DNA of 64,000 nucleotides from Buchnera aphidicola (Periphyllus koelreuteriae) (GTDB lineage: Bacteria; Pseudomonadota; Gammaproteobacteria; Enterobacterales; Enterobacteriaceae): NCBI RefSeq assembly GCF_039360445.1, contig NZ_CP134981.1, positions 364,160 through 428,159 on the forward strand. The letters run 5' to 3'. Both the position numbers and the translations under genes were made by a program. Numbering within the stretch: position 1 is the first letter of the stretch; every line of letters starts with the position of its first letter. Positions 44,112 to 53,479 of this stretch are shown piece after piece. The notes beneath the pieces are model-generated. The model ran no database searches, was not told the origin of the DNA, and was given only the letters and a program-made list of their open reading frames with translations.

Positions 44112-45710
44112 TTATTTAATTTTTGAAAAAATTATTTTATTATATTTTTTAATAATTAAATTTAATTTAAAATTACTACTAGAAAAATATATTATTTCAT
44201 TATCATTATCATATGCCAAAGAAGAATAATTTTCTTTTTTAAATTGTTCTAAAAAAAATAAATTATCACAAGATATCCAACGTATTAAAGATATATTAGT
44301 GTTTTTATAACTGGCTAATACTTTATATTCAAAATTTAATCTTTCTAAAATTACATCAAATTGTAATTGACCAATTACTCCTAAAATTAAAGAATTATTT
44401 ATAAATGGTTTAAAAACATGAACAGCTCCTTCTTCTGATAATTGTTTTAATCCTCTTAATAATTTTTTTTGATTTAATGCATCTTTTAAATAAATAATTT
44501 TAAATAATTCTGGAGAAAATTTTGGAATTTCAATAAAATTTATATTTTCTCCTTGAGTAAAAGTATCACCAATTTTTATATTTCCTTTATTATATATTCC
44601 AATAATATCTCCTGGATAAGCTTTGTCTATTAAAAATCTTTTACCAGCAATAAAATTTACTGCATTATTAATAATATTATTTTTTTTTGTTCGTACATGA
44701 TATAATTTCATTCCTTTTTTATATTTTCCTGAAACTATTCTAAGAAATGCAACTCTATCATGATGTTTTAAATTCATATTTGCTTGAATTTTAAAAACAA
44801 ATCCAGAAAAATTTTTTTCTATTGAATATACTTTTCTTGTTAAACTATTTCGATAATTTGGATAAGGAGCCCAATTAATTAAACCTTTTAAAATATGATT
44901 TACTCCAAAATTAATTAAAGCACTTCCAAAAAAAATTGGCGTTTCTAATCCTTTTAAAAAATTTTTTTTATTAAATTTATCATAACAAGATTGAATTAAA
45001 TTTAAATCTTCTGTAAAATTTAAAATTTCAGAATGTGTAAAATATTTTTTTAAAATTTTTATATCAAAACTATCAATAGATTTTTTATAATTTTTATTTT
45101 TATATTTATTATTATTAAAATATAAATATATTTTTTTATTTAAAATATTAATAACTCCTTTAAAATTTCTACCACTACCAATAGGCCAATTTATTGGAAT
45201 ACAAGAAATATTTAATTTTTTTTCTATATCATCTAAAATTTTAATTGAATCATAAGAATCTCGATCTAATTTATTAATAAATGTAATAATTGGAATTTTT
45301 TTTAAACGAGCAACTTTAATTAATTTTTTAGTTCTTTTTTCAACACTTTTAGATGCATCAATGATCATAATACAACAATCAACTGCAGTTAAAACACGAT
45401 ATGTATCTTCTGAAAAATCTTCATGACCTGGAGTATCTAATAAATTTAAATGATGATTTAAATAAATAAATTTCATAATAGATGTAGTAACAGAAATTCC
45501 TCTTTTTTTTTCAATTTCCATCCAATCTGATTGAGCATATTTCTTAGATTTCCTAGATTTAATAGTACCTGCTTCACGAATAACTTTTCCTAATAATAAA
45601 AATTTTTCTGTAATAGTTGTTTTACCAGAATCTGGATGAGAAATAATTGCAAAAGTCTTTCTAGATTTAATTTTTAAAATATCTTTTTTAGGCAAAATTT
45701 TCTTTTTCAT
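44112..45710 (-). CDS. prfC: Peptide chain release factor 3
   Basis: GTPase that recycles RF1 and RF2. 532 residues (529 in E. coli). Motifs SHPDSGKTTITEKFL, DTPGHEDFSEDTYR and NKLDRDS are intact; the downstream EF-G-like domains end normally. RF3 is dispensable in E. coli, so its retention here is worth noting. It sits at the left of a plus/minus mosaic of housekeeping genes. Confidence 0.97.
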   Translation of the reverse strand: MKKKILPKKDILKIKSRKTFAIISHPDSGKTTITEKFLLLGKVIREAGTIKSRKSKKYAQSDWMEIEKKRGISVTTSIMKFIYLNHHLNLLDTPGHEDFSEDTYRVLTAVDCCIMIIDASKSVEKRTKKLIKVARLKKIPIITFINKLDRDSYDSIKILDDIEKKLNISCIPINWPIGSGRNFKGVINILNKKIYLYFNNNKYKNKNYKKSIDSFDIKILKKYFTHSEILNFTEDLNLIQSCYDKFNKKNFLKGLETPIFFGSALINFGVNHILKGLINWAPYPNYRNSLTRKVYSIEKNFSGFVFKIQANMNLKHHDRVAFLRIVSGKYKKGMKLYHVRTKKNNIINNAVNFIAGKRFLIDKAYPGDIIGIYNKGNIKIGDTFTQGENINFIEIPKFSPELFKIIYLKDALNQKKLLRGLKQLSEEGAVHVFKPFINNSLILGVIGQLQFDVILERLNFEYKVLASYKNTNISLIRWISCDNLFFLEQFKKENYSSLAYDNDNEIIYFSSSNFKLNLIIKKYNKIIFSKIK

Positions 45711-45924
45711 GTAATAAAATTTTTCTCTTTTAAATAAATTTAAAATTATTTAAAATAAAATATTATTTTAAAAAAATAAAATATATTATATAAAATATAA
45801 TATTTTTTTAAAAATATATTATTAAAAATAATAATTTATAAATCTTAAATTTATAATTTAATTATATTTTTTTTTTATAATTTATCATAATCTTAATATA
45901 ATTTCTTTAAAATGAGTTTTCATA

Positions 45925-46944
45925 ATGAAAAAAAATATTTATATTGCATATACTGGAGGAACAATTGGAATGAAAAAATCTCCTTTTGGATATATTCCAA
46001 TACCTGGTTTTCTTCAAAAACAACTACAAAATATGAAAGAATTAAATAAAAAAGAAATTCCAAATTTTGTAATTAATGAATATACACCATTAATTGATTC
46101 ATCTAATATGACACCAAAAGACTGGAAAAAAATAGCATATGATATTAAAAAAAATTATAAAAAATACGATGGATTTATTATATTACACGGAACAGATACA
46201 ATGTCATATACAGCTTCTGCACTATCATTTATATTAGAAAATTTACAAAAACCAGTAATTATTACAGGATCTCAAATACCATTATGTGAAATTAGATCTG
46301 ACGGAAGACAAAATTTGATAAATTCTTTATTTATTGCAGCAAATTATCCTATAAATGAAGTTTCTTTATTTTTTAATAATAAACTCTATAGAGGAAATAG
46401 AACTACTAAAACTCATGCAGATGGATTTAATGCATTTTCTTCTCCAAATTTACCTCCATTACTAAAAATTGGAATAAAAATAAAAAAATTATATAATAAT
46501 TCAATTTTAAAAAAGAAAAAAAAATTAATTATTCATAATATTAAACATCAACCAATTAATATTGTAACGATATATCCTGGAATATCAAAAAAAATTATGA
46601 AAAATTTGTTTTTAAAACCAACTAAAGGATTAATTCTTTGTTCTTATGGAACAGGAAACGCTCCTCAAAATAAAGAGTTTTTATATGAAATAAATAAAGC
46701 TCATAGTAAAAATATTATTATTATAAATTTAACACAATGTATATCAGGAACTGTAAATATGAAAAACTATGCTACTGGAAATTCATTATATAATTCTGGA
46801 GTAATTAGCGGAAAAGATTTAACAATTGAAGCAACTTTAACTAAACTACATTTTTTATTTACTCAAAATCTTTCCATTAAATCAATTAAAAAAAAAATGC
46901 AAAAAAATTTAAGAGGAGAAATAACAAATTCTAAAAAATATTAA
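45925..46944 (+). CDS. ansA: L-asparaginase I (cytoplasmic)
   Basis: Hydrolyses asparagine to aspartate and ammonia. 339 residues (338 in E. coli). First catalytic box YTGGTIGM (Thr13) and second HGTDTM are intact; GSQIPLCEIRSDGRQN and LTQCISGTVNM are typical of the type I enzyme. No signal peptide, so cytoplasmic. For a symbiont supplied with host asparagine this makes aspartate for amino acid synthesis; that role is inference. Confidence 0.96.
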   Translation: MKKNIYIAYTGGTIGMKKSPFGYIPIPGFLQKQLQNMKELNKKEIPNFVINEYTPLIDSSNMTPKDWKKIAYDIKKNYKKYDGFIILHGTDTMSYTASALSFILENLQKPVIITGSQIPLCEIRSDGRQNLINSLFIAANYPINEVSLFFNNKLYRGNRTTKTHADGFNAFSSPNLPPLLKIGIKIKKLYNNSILKKKKKLIIHNIKHQPINIVTIYPGISKKIMKNLFLKPTKGLILCSYGTGNAPQNKEFLYEINKAHSKNIIIINLTQCISGTVNMKNYATGNSLYNSGVISGKDLTIEATLTKLHFLFTQNLSIKSIKKKMQKNLRGEITNSKKY

Positions 46945-47006
46945 TTTTTTAAAATTATAATTTAAAAAAATAAATATTTTTTATATTAATATATATTTTA
47001 AAAAAA

Positions 47007-47582
47007 TTAATAATAAGATAAAGAATTATGTTTATGTATAGTTATATCAATTACTTTAGAAATTTTTGGAAAATTATTTAATAAACGTTTTTCAACCATA
47101 TTTTTTAAAGTAGAATTTACCATTGAGCAACCATTACAACCACCTTGAAATTCAATAATTACTTCATTTTTTTTATTTATTTTTTTTAAAACTAATTTCC
47201 CTCCATGTGATAATAAAAACGGATTAATATTTACATCTATAAAATATAAAATTTTTTGTTCTAAATTAGTTAATTTTTTTTTAATAGAATGCTTGATATA
47301 TGGAGAACGTAACATTAATTCAAAATTTAAATTATTCTGTATTAATTTAATTTGAGAGTCTTTTAAATAAAATAAATCTTTCTTTTGTATATATACATTA
47401 AATTTTTTAAATTTAAATTTTTTATCTAAATTTGTAACATTTTTTAATTTAACATATTCAATATTACATAAAGCTTTTTCTGTTCCTGGATTTTCTACAA
47501 AAATTTTTATATGTGTATTAATTTTTTTTTTAGATAATAATCTTGAAATATATTTCTGAGCATTTTTAGAAATTTTAATCAT
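47007..47582 (-). CDS. nfuA: Fe-S biogenesis protein NfuA
   Basis: Fe/S carrier: degenerate A-type domain in the N-terminal half, then a Nfu domain whose CxxC is Cys149-Cys152 in QGGCNGCSMVNSTL, the same numbering as E. coli. 191 residues, identical length. Supplies clusters to apo-enzymes such as the Fe-S proteins HemW and MutY encoded nearby. Convergent with ansA, divergent from bioH. Confidence 0.97.
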   Translation of the reverse strand: MIKISKNAQKYISRLLSKKKINTHIKIFVENPGTEKALCNIEYVKLKNVTNLDKKFKFKKFNVYIQKKDLFYLKDSQIKLIQNNLNFELMLRSPYIKHSIKKKLTNLEQKILYFIDVNINPFLLSHGGKLVLKKINKKNEVIIEFQGGCNGCSMVNSTLKNMVEKRLLNNFPKISKVIDITIHKHNSLSYY

Positions 47583-47745
47583 ATTTATAAATATATATTA
47601 AGTAAATAATTTATTCTTAATTTTATATTAAAAAATAATTTAAATATATAATTAATTTATAAAAAATATAAAAAAAATTTTATTAAATTAATTTTTTAAT
47701 TTATTATGACATATTTTATTCTTAAAAATTAAATTATTTAAAAAA

Positions 47746-48495
47746 ATGAAAATTATAAATAAAAAAAAAATAAATTTAATATTAATTCATGGAGTAGGAT
47801 TTAATAAAAAAATATGGTATTTTTTTAAAAAAAAATTTAATAAAAAATTTAAAATTTATACAATAAATCTTTATTTACCAAAAAAAAAATATAATTTTAA
47901 TATAAATTTTAAAAATTTTATTAAAAAAATAATTTCTAAAATACCAAAAAATTCTATATTAATAGGTTGGTCTATTGGAGGTTTAATAGCTACTATAATA
48001 AATTTTAAAATTAAAAAAAATATTATTTTATTAATTACAATTTGTTCATCTCCGTGTTTTAAAAAAAAAAAAAAATGGCCAGGAATAAATACTGATCAAA
48101 TAAATAAAATAAAAAATGAATTATTTTATAATTATGAAAATTCTATAAAAAATTTTTTAAATCTTCAAAAAAATAAAAAAAATTTAAAAAAAATTAATAT
48201 TTTATACAAAAAAATAATTAATAAAAACAAACTAAATTATAATTCTTTAAAATTTAATATTAAAATTTTAAAAAAAATTGATGTAAGACATTTATTAAAA
48301 AAAATAAAAACACCAATGTTAAGAATATATGGAAATTTAGATTCTATTGTTCCAATAAAAATATCAAAAATATTAGATTTATATTTAAATCAAAAATCTT
48401 ATATTATAAAAAATTCTAATCACGCTCCATTTATATCTCATGAAAAAATTTTTTATAATAAAATTATTAAATTTATTAAAAAATATACTAATTAA
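47746..48495 (+). CDS. bioH: Pimeloyl-ACP methyl ester carboxylesterase BioH
   Basis: Alpha/beta hydrolase that frees pimeloyl-ACP from its methyl ester at the gate of biotin synthesis. 249 residues (256 in E. coli). Catalytic triad visible: Ser76 in GWSIGG, Asp199 in YGNLDSIVP, His226 in NHAPFISH. ITICSSPCFKKKKKWPGI mirrors the E. coli VASSPCF...WPGI. Next to nfuA as in E. coli. BioC and bioFADB are not in this window. Confidence 0.93.
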   Translation: MKIINKKKINLILIHGVGFNKKIWYFFKKKFNKKFKIYTINLYLPKKKYNFNINFKNFIKKIISKIPKNSILIGWSIGGLIATIINFKIKKNIILLITICSSPCFKKKKKWPGINTDQINKIKNELFYNYENSIKNFLNLQKNKKNLKKINILYKKIINKNKLNYNSLKFNIKILKKIDVRHLLKKIKTPMLRIYGNLDSIVPIKISKILDLYLNQKSYIIKNSNHAPFISHEKIFYNKIIKFIKKYTN

Positions 48496-48513
48496 TTTAA
48501 AATTTTAAATTAA

Positions 48514-48568
48514 AAACTTTCAATTTATTAAATAATTTTAAAAAAATTATTTTTTAAAATGAAAGTTT
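48514..48568. terminator. Long bidirectional hairpin bioH/ssb
   Basis: Between convergent genes. Outer arms AAACTTTCA (48514-48522) and TGAAAGTTT (48560-48568) pair perfectly, and an imperfect stem continues inward to AAATAATTT / AAATTATTT with a short loop. Forms one hairpin of about 25 bp. Confidence 0.65.
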
Positions 48569-48603
48569 ATAAAACATAATATATTTTTTAAAAAAATAAA
48601 TTT

Positions 48604-49104
48604 CTAAAAAGGAATTTCATCTTCAAAATCCATATTAGATTCATTTAATAAAGATTCTGTATTAGAATTTTTTAATGTTTTATCTTTTTTATTTTTTTTT
48701 AAATTTGATTGATTTAAAACATTTTCATTGTTATTTTTAAAATTATTAAAATTTTTTCTATTTCCTAACATTTGCATAGATCCATTAATATTTACAACAA
48801 TTTCTGTCACATATCTTTCTAAATTATTTTTATCTATCCATTTTCTTGTTTTTAAAGAACCCTCTATATATACTTGAGATCCTTTTTTTAAATATTCTCC
48901 AGTAATTTCAGCTAATTTTCCAAATAAAACTACTTTATGCCATTCTGTTTTTTCTTTTGTTTCTCCCGTATTTTTATCTTTCCAATTCTCAGACGTAGCA
49001 ATATTAATATTTGCAACTGCTGCACCATTAGTCATATATCTAATATCTGGATCTTGACCAAGATATCCTATTAAAATAACTTTATTTACTCCTCTACTAG
49101 CCAT
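48604..49104 (-). CDS. ssb: Single-stranded DNA-binding protein
   Basis: 166 residues (178 in E. coli). N-terminal OB fold from [20 protein letters not shown], then a shortened Asn/Lys-rich linker and the acidic partner-binding tip MDFEDEIPF (E. coli DFDDDIPF). The tip is the docking site for ExoI among others; ExoI (sbcB) is encoded in this window. Confidence 0.97.
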   Translation of the reverse strand: MASRGVNKVILIGYLGQDPDIRYMTNGAAVANINIATSENWKDKNTGETKEKTEWHKVVLFGKLAEITGEYLKKGSQVYIEGSLKTRKWIDKNNLERYVTEIVVNINGSMQMLGNRKNFNNFKNNNENVLNQSNLKKNKKDKTLKNSNTESLLNESNMDFEDEIPF

Positions 49105-49222
49105 TATTTTTTTTCTCTAAAATATATAAATTATTTTTAATAATACTATATTTAAAATATAAATGCTTTATAATTATAAAAAATTCTTTTAAAAATATAT
49201 ATTTAAAAAAATAATAAAAATT

Positions 49223-50197
49223 ATGAAAAAAAAAAATATTATTTGCGTTGCTCCAATGTTCAAATATACAGATAGACATTGTAGATATTTTCATAGATTA
49301 TTTACAAAAAATTCATTTTTATATACAGAAATGACAACAAGTCAAAGTATTTTAAATAAAAAATTTAAATTATATAAAAATAAAGATAAAGAAAAAAAAG
49401 TTTCTTTACAAATTATAGGAAATAATCCAGAAGAATTAGCTAAATGTGCTGATATTGCATATAAAAAAAAATATAATGAAATAAATCTTAATATTGGTTG
49501 TCCATCTATACATATGACAAAGAATAATTTAGGAGTATCTTTAATGAAAGATACAAAAATAATCATTGAAACATTAAAAAAAATTTACAATTCTTCTCCA
49601 ATTCCTATTAGTATAAAAACTAGAACTGGGTTTAATAATAATAATAAATATAATTTTTTAAGAGATTTTGTTCATGAAACATCACAAAATAATTTATGTA
49701 AAATTTTTATTATTCATGCAAGAAACGCTATTTTAAACAAAAATTTTACAACAAAAAAAAATAGAACTATACCAAAACTAAAATATAATTATGTCTATAA
49801 ACTAAAAAAAGATTTTCCTCATTTAAATTTTATTATTAATGGAGAAATAAAATCTATTTTAGAAATAAAAAATCATTTAAAAAAAGTAGATGGAGTCATG
49901 ATAGGAAGAGAAATTTATAAAAATCCATTTTTTTTAAAAAAAATTGAAGAGAAAATATTTCATTCAAAAAAAATAATTACAAAAAAAAAAATAATATCTA
50001 AAATGTATTCATATATTAAAAAAGAAATAAAAAAAAAAACATCTTTAAGATCAATTACTCGTCATATGAATGGAATGTTTTATAACAAAAAAGGATCAAA
50101 AAAATGGAAAAATTTTTTAAATAATATTAATAAAGAAAATAATAATTTTAAAATTAAAAAATACTTTAAAAAAATATATCTTTTACGTAAAAAATAA
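49223..50197 (+). CDS. dusA: tRNA-dihydrouridine synthase A
   Basis: FMN enzyme reducing U20/U20a in tRNA. 324 residues (330 in E. coli). APMFKYTDRHCRYFHRLF start, TEMTTSQSIL, catalytic Cys in NLNIGCPSIHM, and the FMN phosphate region VDGVMIGREIYKNPF. The C-terminal tRNA-recognition domain is lysine-rich but present. Starts divergently from ssb and runs towards dnaB. Confidence 0.95.
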   Translation: MKKKNIICVAPMFKYTDRHCRYFHRLFTKNSFLYTEMTTSQSILNKKFKLYKNKDKEKKVSLQIIGNNPEELAKCADIAYKKKYNEINLNIGCPSIHMTKNNLGVSLMKDTKIIIETLKKIYNSSPIPISIKTRTGFNNNNKYNFLRDFVHETSQNNLCKIFIIHARNAILNKNFTTKKNRTIPKLKYNYVYKLKKDFPHLNFIINGEIKSILEIKNHLKKVDGVMIGREIYKNPFFLKKIEEKIFHSKKIITKKKIISKMYSYIKKEIKKKTSLRSITRHMNGMFYNKKGSKKWKNFLNNINKENNNFKIKKYFKKIYLLRKK

Positions 50198-50233
50198 TTT
50201 TTATTAAAAAATTCTATGGTGTAAATACATTCA

Positions 50234-51640
50234 ATGTCAATATTTAAAAAAACAAAAAAAAATAATTATTTATATAAAAATAAAAAAATACCTCCATATT
50301 CTATAGAATCAGAACAATCAGTATTAGGAGGATTAATGTTAAATAATAAAAAATGGGATGAAGTAATAGAAATAATAAAAAAAAAAGATTTTTTTAATAT
50401 ATCTCATCAAATTATATTTAATGAAATGAACAATTTAATAAATTCTGGAAAACCAATAGATTTAATTACATTATCTGAATCTTTAAAAAAGAAAAAAAAA
50501 TTAAAAAAAATTGGTAAATTTTCTTATTTAGCTGAATTATCTCAAAATACCTTTAGCATTTCAAATATTTTAGAATATTCTAAAATAATTCGAGAAAATT
50601 CAATCATGAGAAAATTAATTTTAACAGCAAATAAAATTGAAAATTTAGGATATTTTCCAAATGGAAAAACTAGTTCAGAAATATTAAATTATATTGAATC
50701 ATCTATTTTTAAAATTTCTAAAAAAAATAAAACATCAAAAAATAGACCAAAAAATATAGAAGAAATATTAAATACTACTGTTTCAACATTAGAAAAACTA
50801 TTAAAAAATCCACATAATAAAATTACAGGAATAGATACAGGATATAAAGATTTAAATAAAAAAACATTTGGATTACAAAAATCAGATTTAATTATTATAG
50901 CTTCCAGACCCTCCATGGGAAAAACAACTTTTGCAATGAATTTATGTGAAAATGTATCTATGATATATAAAAAACCTATTTTAATTTTTAGTTTAGAAAT
51001 GCCTAGTGAACAAATTATGATAAAAATGTTATCATCATTATCTAGAGTAAATCAAACAAATATACGAACAGGTCAAATAAATGATAAAGAATGGTCTAGA
51101 ATATCAAGTACAATAAATATTTTACTTAAAAAAAAAAATATATATATTGATGATTCATCTCATTTAACTCCAAATGAAATTCGATCAAGAGCTCATAAAA
51201 TATATCGAGAAAATAATGGAATTAGTTTAATTATGATAGATTATTTACAATTAATGAATGTTCCATCATTTTCTGAAAATAGAACATTAGAAATAGCTGA
51301 AATTTCAAAAAATTTAAAATCACTTGCAAAAGAATTAAAAGTTCCAATTATTGCATTATCTCAATTAAATAGATCTTTAGAGCAAAGATCTGATAAAAGA
51401 CCTATAAATTCAGATTTAAGAGAATCTGGATCAATTGAACAAGATGCTGATTTAATAATGTTTATATATAGAGATGAAATATATAATCAAGAAACTAATT
51501 TAAAAGGAATTGCTGAAGTTATTATTGGAAAACAAAGAAACGGACCAATAGGAAAAATACGTTTAACATTTAACGGAAATTTTTCTAGATTTGATAATTA
51601 TGTTGATAACTTATATGATGATTTTGAATCAAATACTTAA
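50234..51640 (+). CDS. dnaB: Replicative DNA helicase DnaB
   Basis: Hexameric 5'-3' helicase at the fork. 468 residues (471 in E. coli). N-terminal DnaG/DnaC-interacting domain starts PPYSIESEQSVLGGLM. Walker A ASRPSMGKT at 223-231, Walker B region SLIMIDYLQLM, and RQRSDKRP-type EQRSDKRPINSDLRESGSIE are intact. Located 36 bases after dusA. Confidence 0.98.
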   Translation: MSIFKKTKKNNYLYKNKKIPPYSIESEQSVLGGLMLNNKKWDEVIEIIKKKDFFNISHQIIFNEMNNLINSGKPIDLITLSESLKKKKKLKKIGKFSYLAELSQNTFSISNILEYSKIIRENSIMRKLILTANKIENLGYFPNGKTSSEILNYIESSIFKISKKNKTSKNRPKNIEEILNTTVSTLEKLLKNPHNKITGIDTGYKDLNKKTFGLQKSDLIIIASRPSMGKTTFAMNLCENVSMIYKKPILIFSLEMPSEQIMIKMLSSLSRVNQTNIRTGQINDKEWSRISSTINILLKKKNIYIDDSSHLTPNEIRSRAHKIYRENNGISLIMIDYLQLMNVPSFSENRTLEIAEISKNLKSLAKELKVPIIALSQLNRSLEQRSDKRPINSDLRESGSIEQDADLIMFIYRDEIYNQETNLKGIAEVIIGKQRNGPIGKIRLTFNGNFSRFDNYVDNLYDDFESNT

Positions 51641-51788
51641 AATTAAATTTAAATATTTTATAAATAATATTTAAATAACAAATTATATTATTAACAATTT
51701 TAAAATATATAAAATAAATTTATATTTATATATAAAAAATTTTTTAATTAATATTATAAATTCTATACAATATTTTAAAAAAAAATTT

Positions 51789-52364
51789 ATGAAAATAAAA
51801 AATTTTAAAAATTATTTATTAATATCTATGCCAAATAATAATAACACATTATTTTTTAATTCAGTTATATATATATATCAAGATGATTATTCTGGAATAA
51901 AAGGAATAATAATAAATAAAAAAATTAAACATTTAACGTTAAAAAAATTTTATAAAAAAACAAAAATTACTTTTAAAAATAAAAAATTTTTAAATAAAAT
52001 AAAAAAACCAATACTATTAGGAGGTCCAATAGAAAAAAATAAAGGATTAGTTATTCACTCTTTTAAAAAAAATTTTTTATCTAATATATACTCTTCTTCA
52101 TCTATTTCAATAACATTTTCAAAAGATATTTTAAAATATTTGAATAAAAAAAAAAAATACAAAAAAATATTAATTTCTTTAGGTTATTGTTTTTGGGAAA
52201 AATATCAATTAGAAAAAGAAATCTTAAAAAATAATTGGTTACTAATGAAATCTAATCATAAAATTTTATTTAAAAAACCAATAAAAAAAAAATGGGAAAA
52301 TTTAATAAAAAAAATAGGAATTAAAGATTTAAATCAATTAACTATAGAATATGGAAGTATTTAA
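51789..52364 (+). CDS. yqgE: YqgE/AlgH family protein (DUF179)
   Basis: 191 residues (187 in E. coli). Family features: NYLLISMPNNNNTLFFNSVIYI, GIKGIIINKKI, LGGPIEKNKGLVIHS, and ISLGYCFWEKYQLEKEILKN with the W-x-Q-L-E/E pattern. The function is not established. Directly precedes ruvX as in E. coli; gshB, upstream in E. coli, is not here. Confidence 0.93.
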   Translation: MKIKNFKNYLLISMPNNNNTLFFNSVIYIYQDDYSGIKGIIINKKIKHLTLKKFYKKTKITFKNKKFLNKIKKPILLGGPIEKNKGLVIHSFKKNFLSNIYSSSSISITFSKDILKYLNKKKKYKKILISLGYCFWEKYQLEKEILKNNWLLMKSNHKILFKKPIKKKWENLIKKIGIKDLNQLTIEYGSI

Positions 52365-52365
52365 A

Positions 52366-52782
52366 ATGATTGTAATGTCTTTTGACTTTGGAACAAAAAA
52401 AATTGGAGTAGCAATTGGAGAATGTGTTACATATTCTTCAAGAGTATTAAAAACTATTAATAAAAAAAACTATATTCAAAACATAAAAAAAATAATTTTA
52501 GATTGGAAACCAAAAAAAATAATTGTTGGGCTTCCTCTTAATATTTATGGAAAAAAACAAAAAATTACAATAAAAGCAGAAAAATTTTCACATAATTTAT
52601 TTAAAAAATTTAAAATTCCAGTAATTTTACATGATGAAAGATTTACTACAATTGAAGCAAAAAATTTATTATTTAAAACTGGAGGAATTAAAAAACTTAC
52701 TAAAAATAAAATTAATTCTTTATCTGCTAAAATCATTCTACAAAGTTGGTTGTATGAAAAATTTAAAAAAAAAATGACATAA
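52366..52782 (+). CDS. ruvX: Putative pre-16S rRNA nuclease / Holliday junction resolvase homologue
   Basis: YqgF/RuvX, RNase H fold, implicated in 16S 5'-end maturation. 138 residues from MIVMSFDFGTKKIGVAIGE, the E. coli length. An ATG 15 bases upstream overlaps the yqgE stop and adds residues with no counterpart, so the ATG one base after that stop is preferred. Catalytic acids in FDFGTK, LHDERFTT and the C-terminal NSLSAKIIL are visible. Confidence 0.93.
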   Translation: MIVMSFDFGTKKIGVAIGECVTYSSRVLKTINKKNYIQNIKKIILDWKPKKIIVGLPLNIYGKKQKITIKAEKFSHNLFKKFKIPVILHDERFTTIEAKNLLFKTGGIKKLTKNKINSLSAKIILQSWLYEKFKKKMT

Positions 52783-52899
52783 ATAAAATAAAAAAAAATA
52801 TAAAAAATATTAAAAAAAAATTATTAAAAATAATCATAAAAATTATAAAAAAATAAAATTATTAATTATTAAAAAAAAATAAAAAATATATAATAATTA

Positions 52900-53455
52900 A
52901 AAATACCATATTAAAAGAAAATATATGTTTTAATGAAAATTGTATTTAAAAATCTTTAAAAAAATAAAAATTAAATAAAATATAATAATATAAAATGTTA
53001 TTTTTTAGGAAATACACAAAATAATAAAATAAAATTTATATCAAAATATTTTCAATAGTATTATTCAATAAAAAAAAATTTTTATTAAATAAATATAGAT
53101 CATCTCATTATTTTCCATTAAAAATTTTAATATAAATTTCAAATAAAAAAATTAAAAATTAAACAATAAAAAAAATAATAAAATTTATTAAAAAATTTAA
53201 TAAAAAAATAAAAAATTAAATAAATTAAAGTTAAAAAGAATAATATTTTTCCAAAAAATTAATATACCATTTTCTAAAATAGATAAAAAATATAAAAAAA
53301 AATAATTAAAATTTTTAAAAAAAACAAAAATTTTACTATTTTTTCTTTTAAAACAAATAGAAAGTTTAAAAAAATCTATTTTTTCTGAGAGTAAATTAAT
53401 TCGAATTAGAAAAAAATATTTAATTAAAATTTTTTTAAATAATTATTATATAAAA
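52900..53455 (+). pseudogene. yggS: Pseudogene of yggS (PLP-binding protein)
   Basis: No intact frame, but codons from 52996 read C-Y-F-L-G-N-T-Q-N-N-K-I-K-F-I-S-K-Y-F, aligned to the YggS block W-H-F-I-G-x-x-Q-x-N-K...F. In-frame TAG at 53056-53058 stands where YggS has Trp. Then PLKILI followed by TAA stands where E. coli has PLNVLIQ (CAA to TAA). Near the 3' end (53390-53410) SKLIRIR resembles the STMVRIG motif. Upstream, GAAAAT-A-TATGTT around 52917 resembles GENYV with one inserted base. Position between ruvX and hemW is that of yggS in E. coli. Confidence 0.75.
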
Positions 53456-53479
53456 ATTAAATTTTTATAAGAGAAAAAT

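Noticed and set aside
49097-49294. 65-residue minus-strand frame between ssb and dusA
   Set aside because: Overlaps the dusA start, has no recognisable features and looks like translated intergenic AT sequence.
52783-53479. rdgB remnant as explanation of the ruvX-hemW gap
   Set aside because: A GNxxxNK-like string first suggested RdgB, but the surrounding residues, the Trp and Gln nonsense positions and the 3' SKLIRIR motif fit YggS much better.
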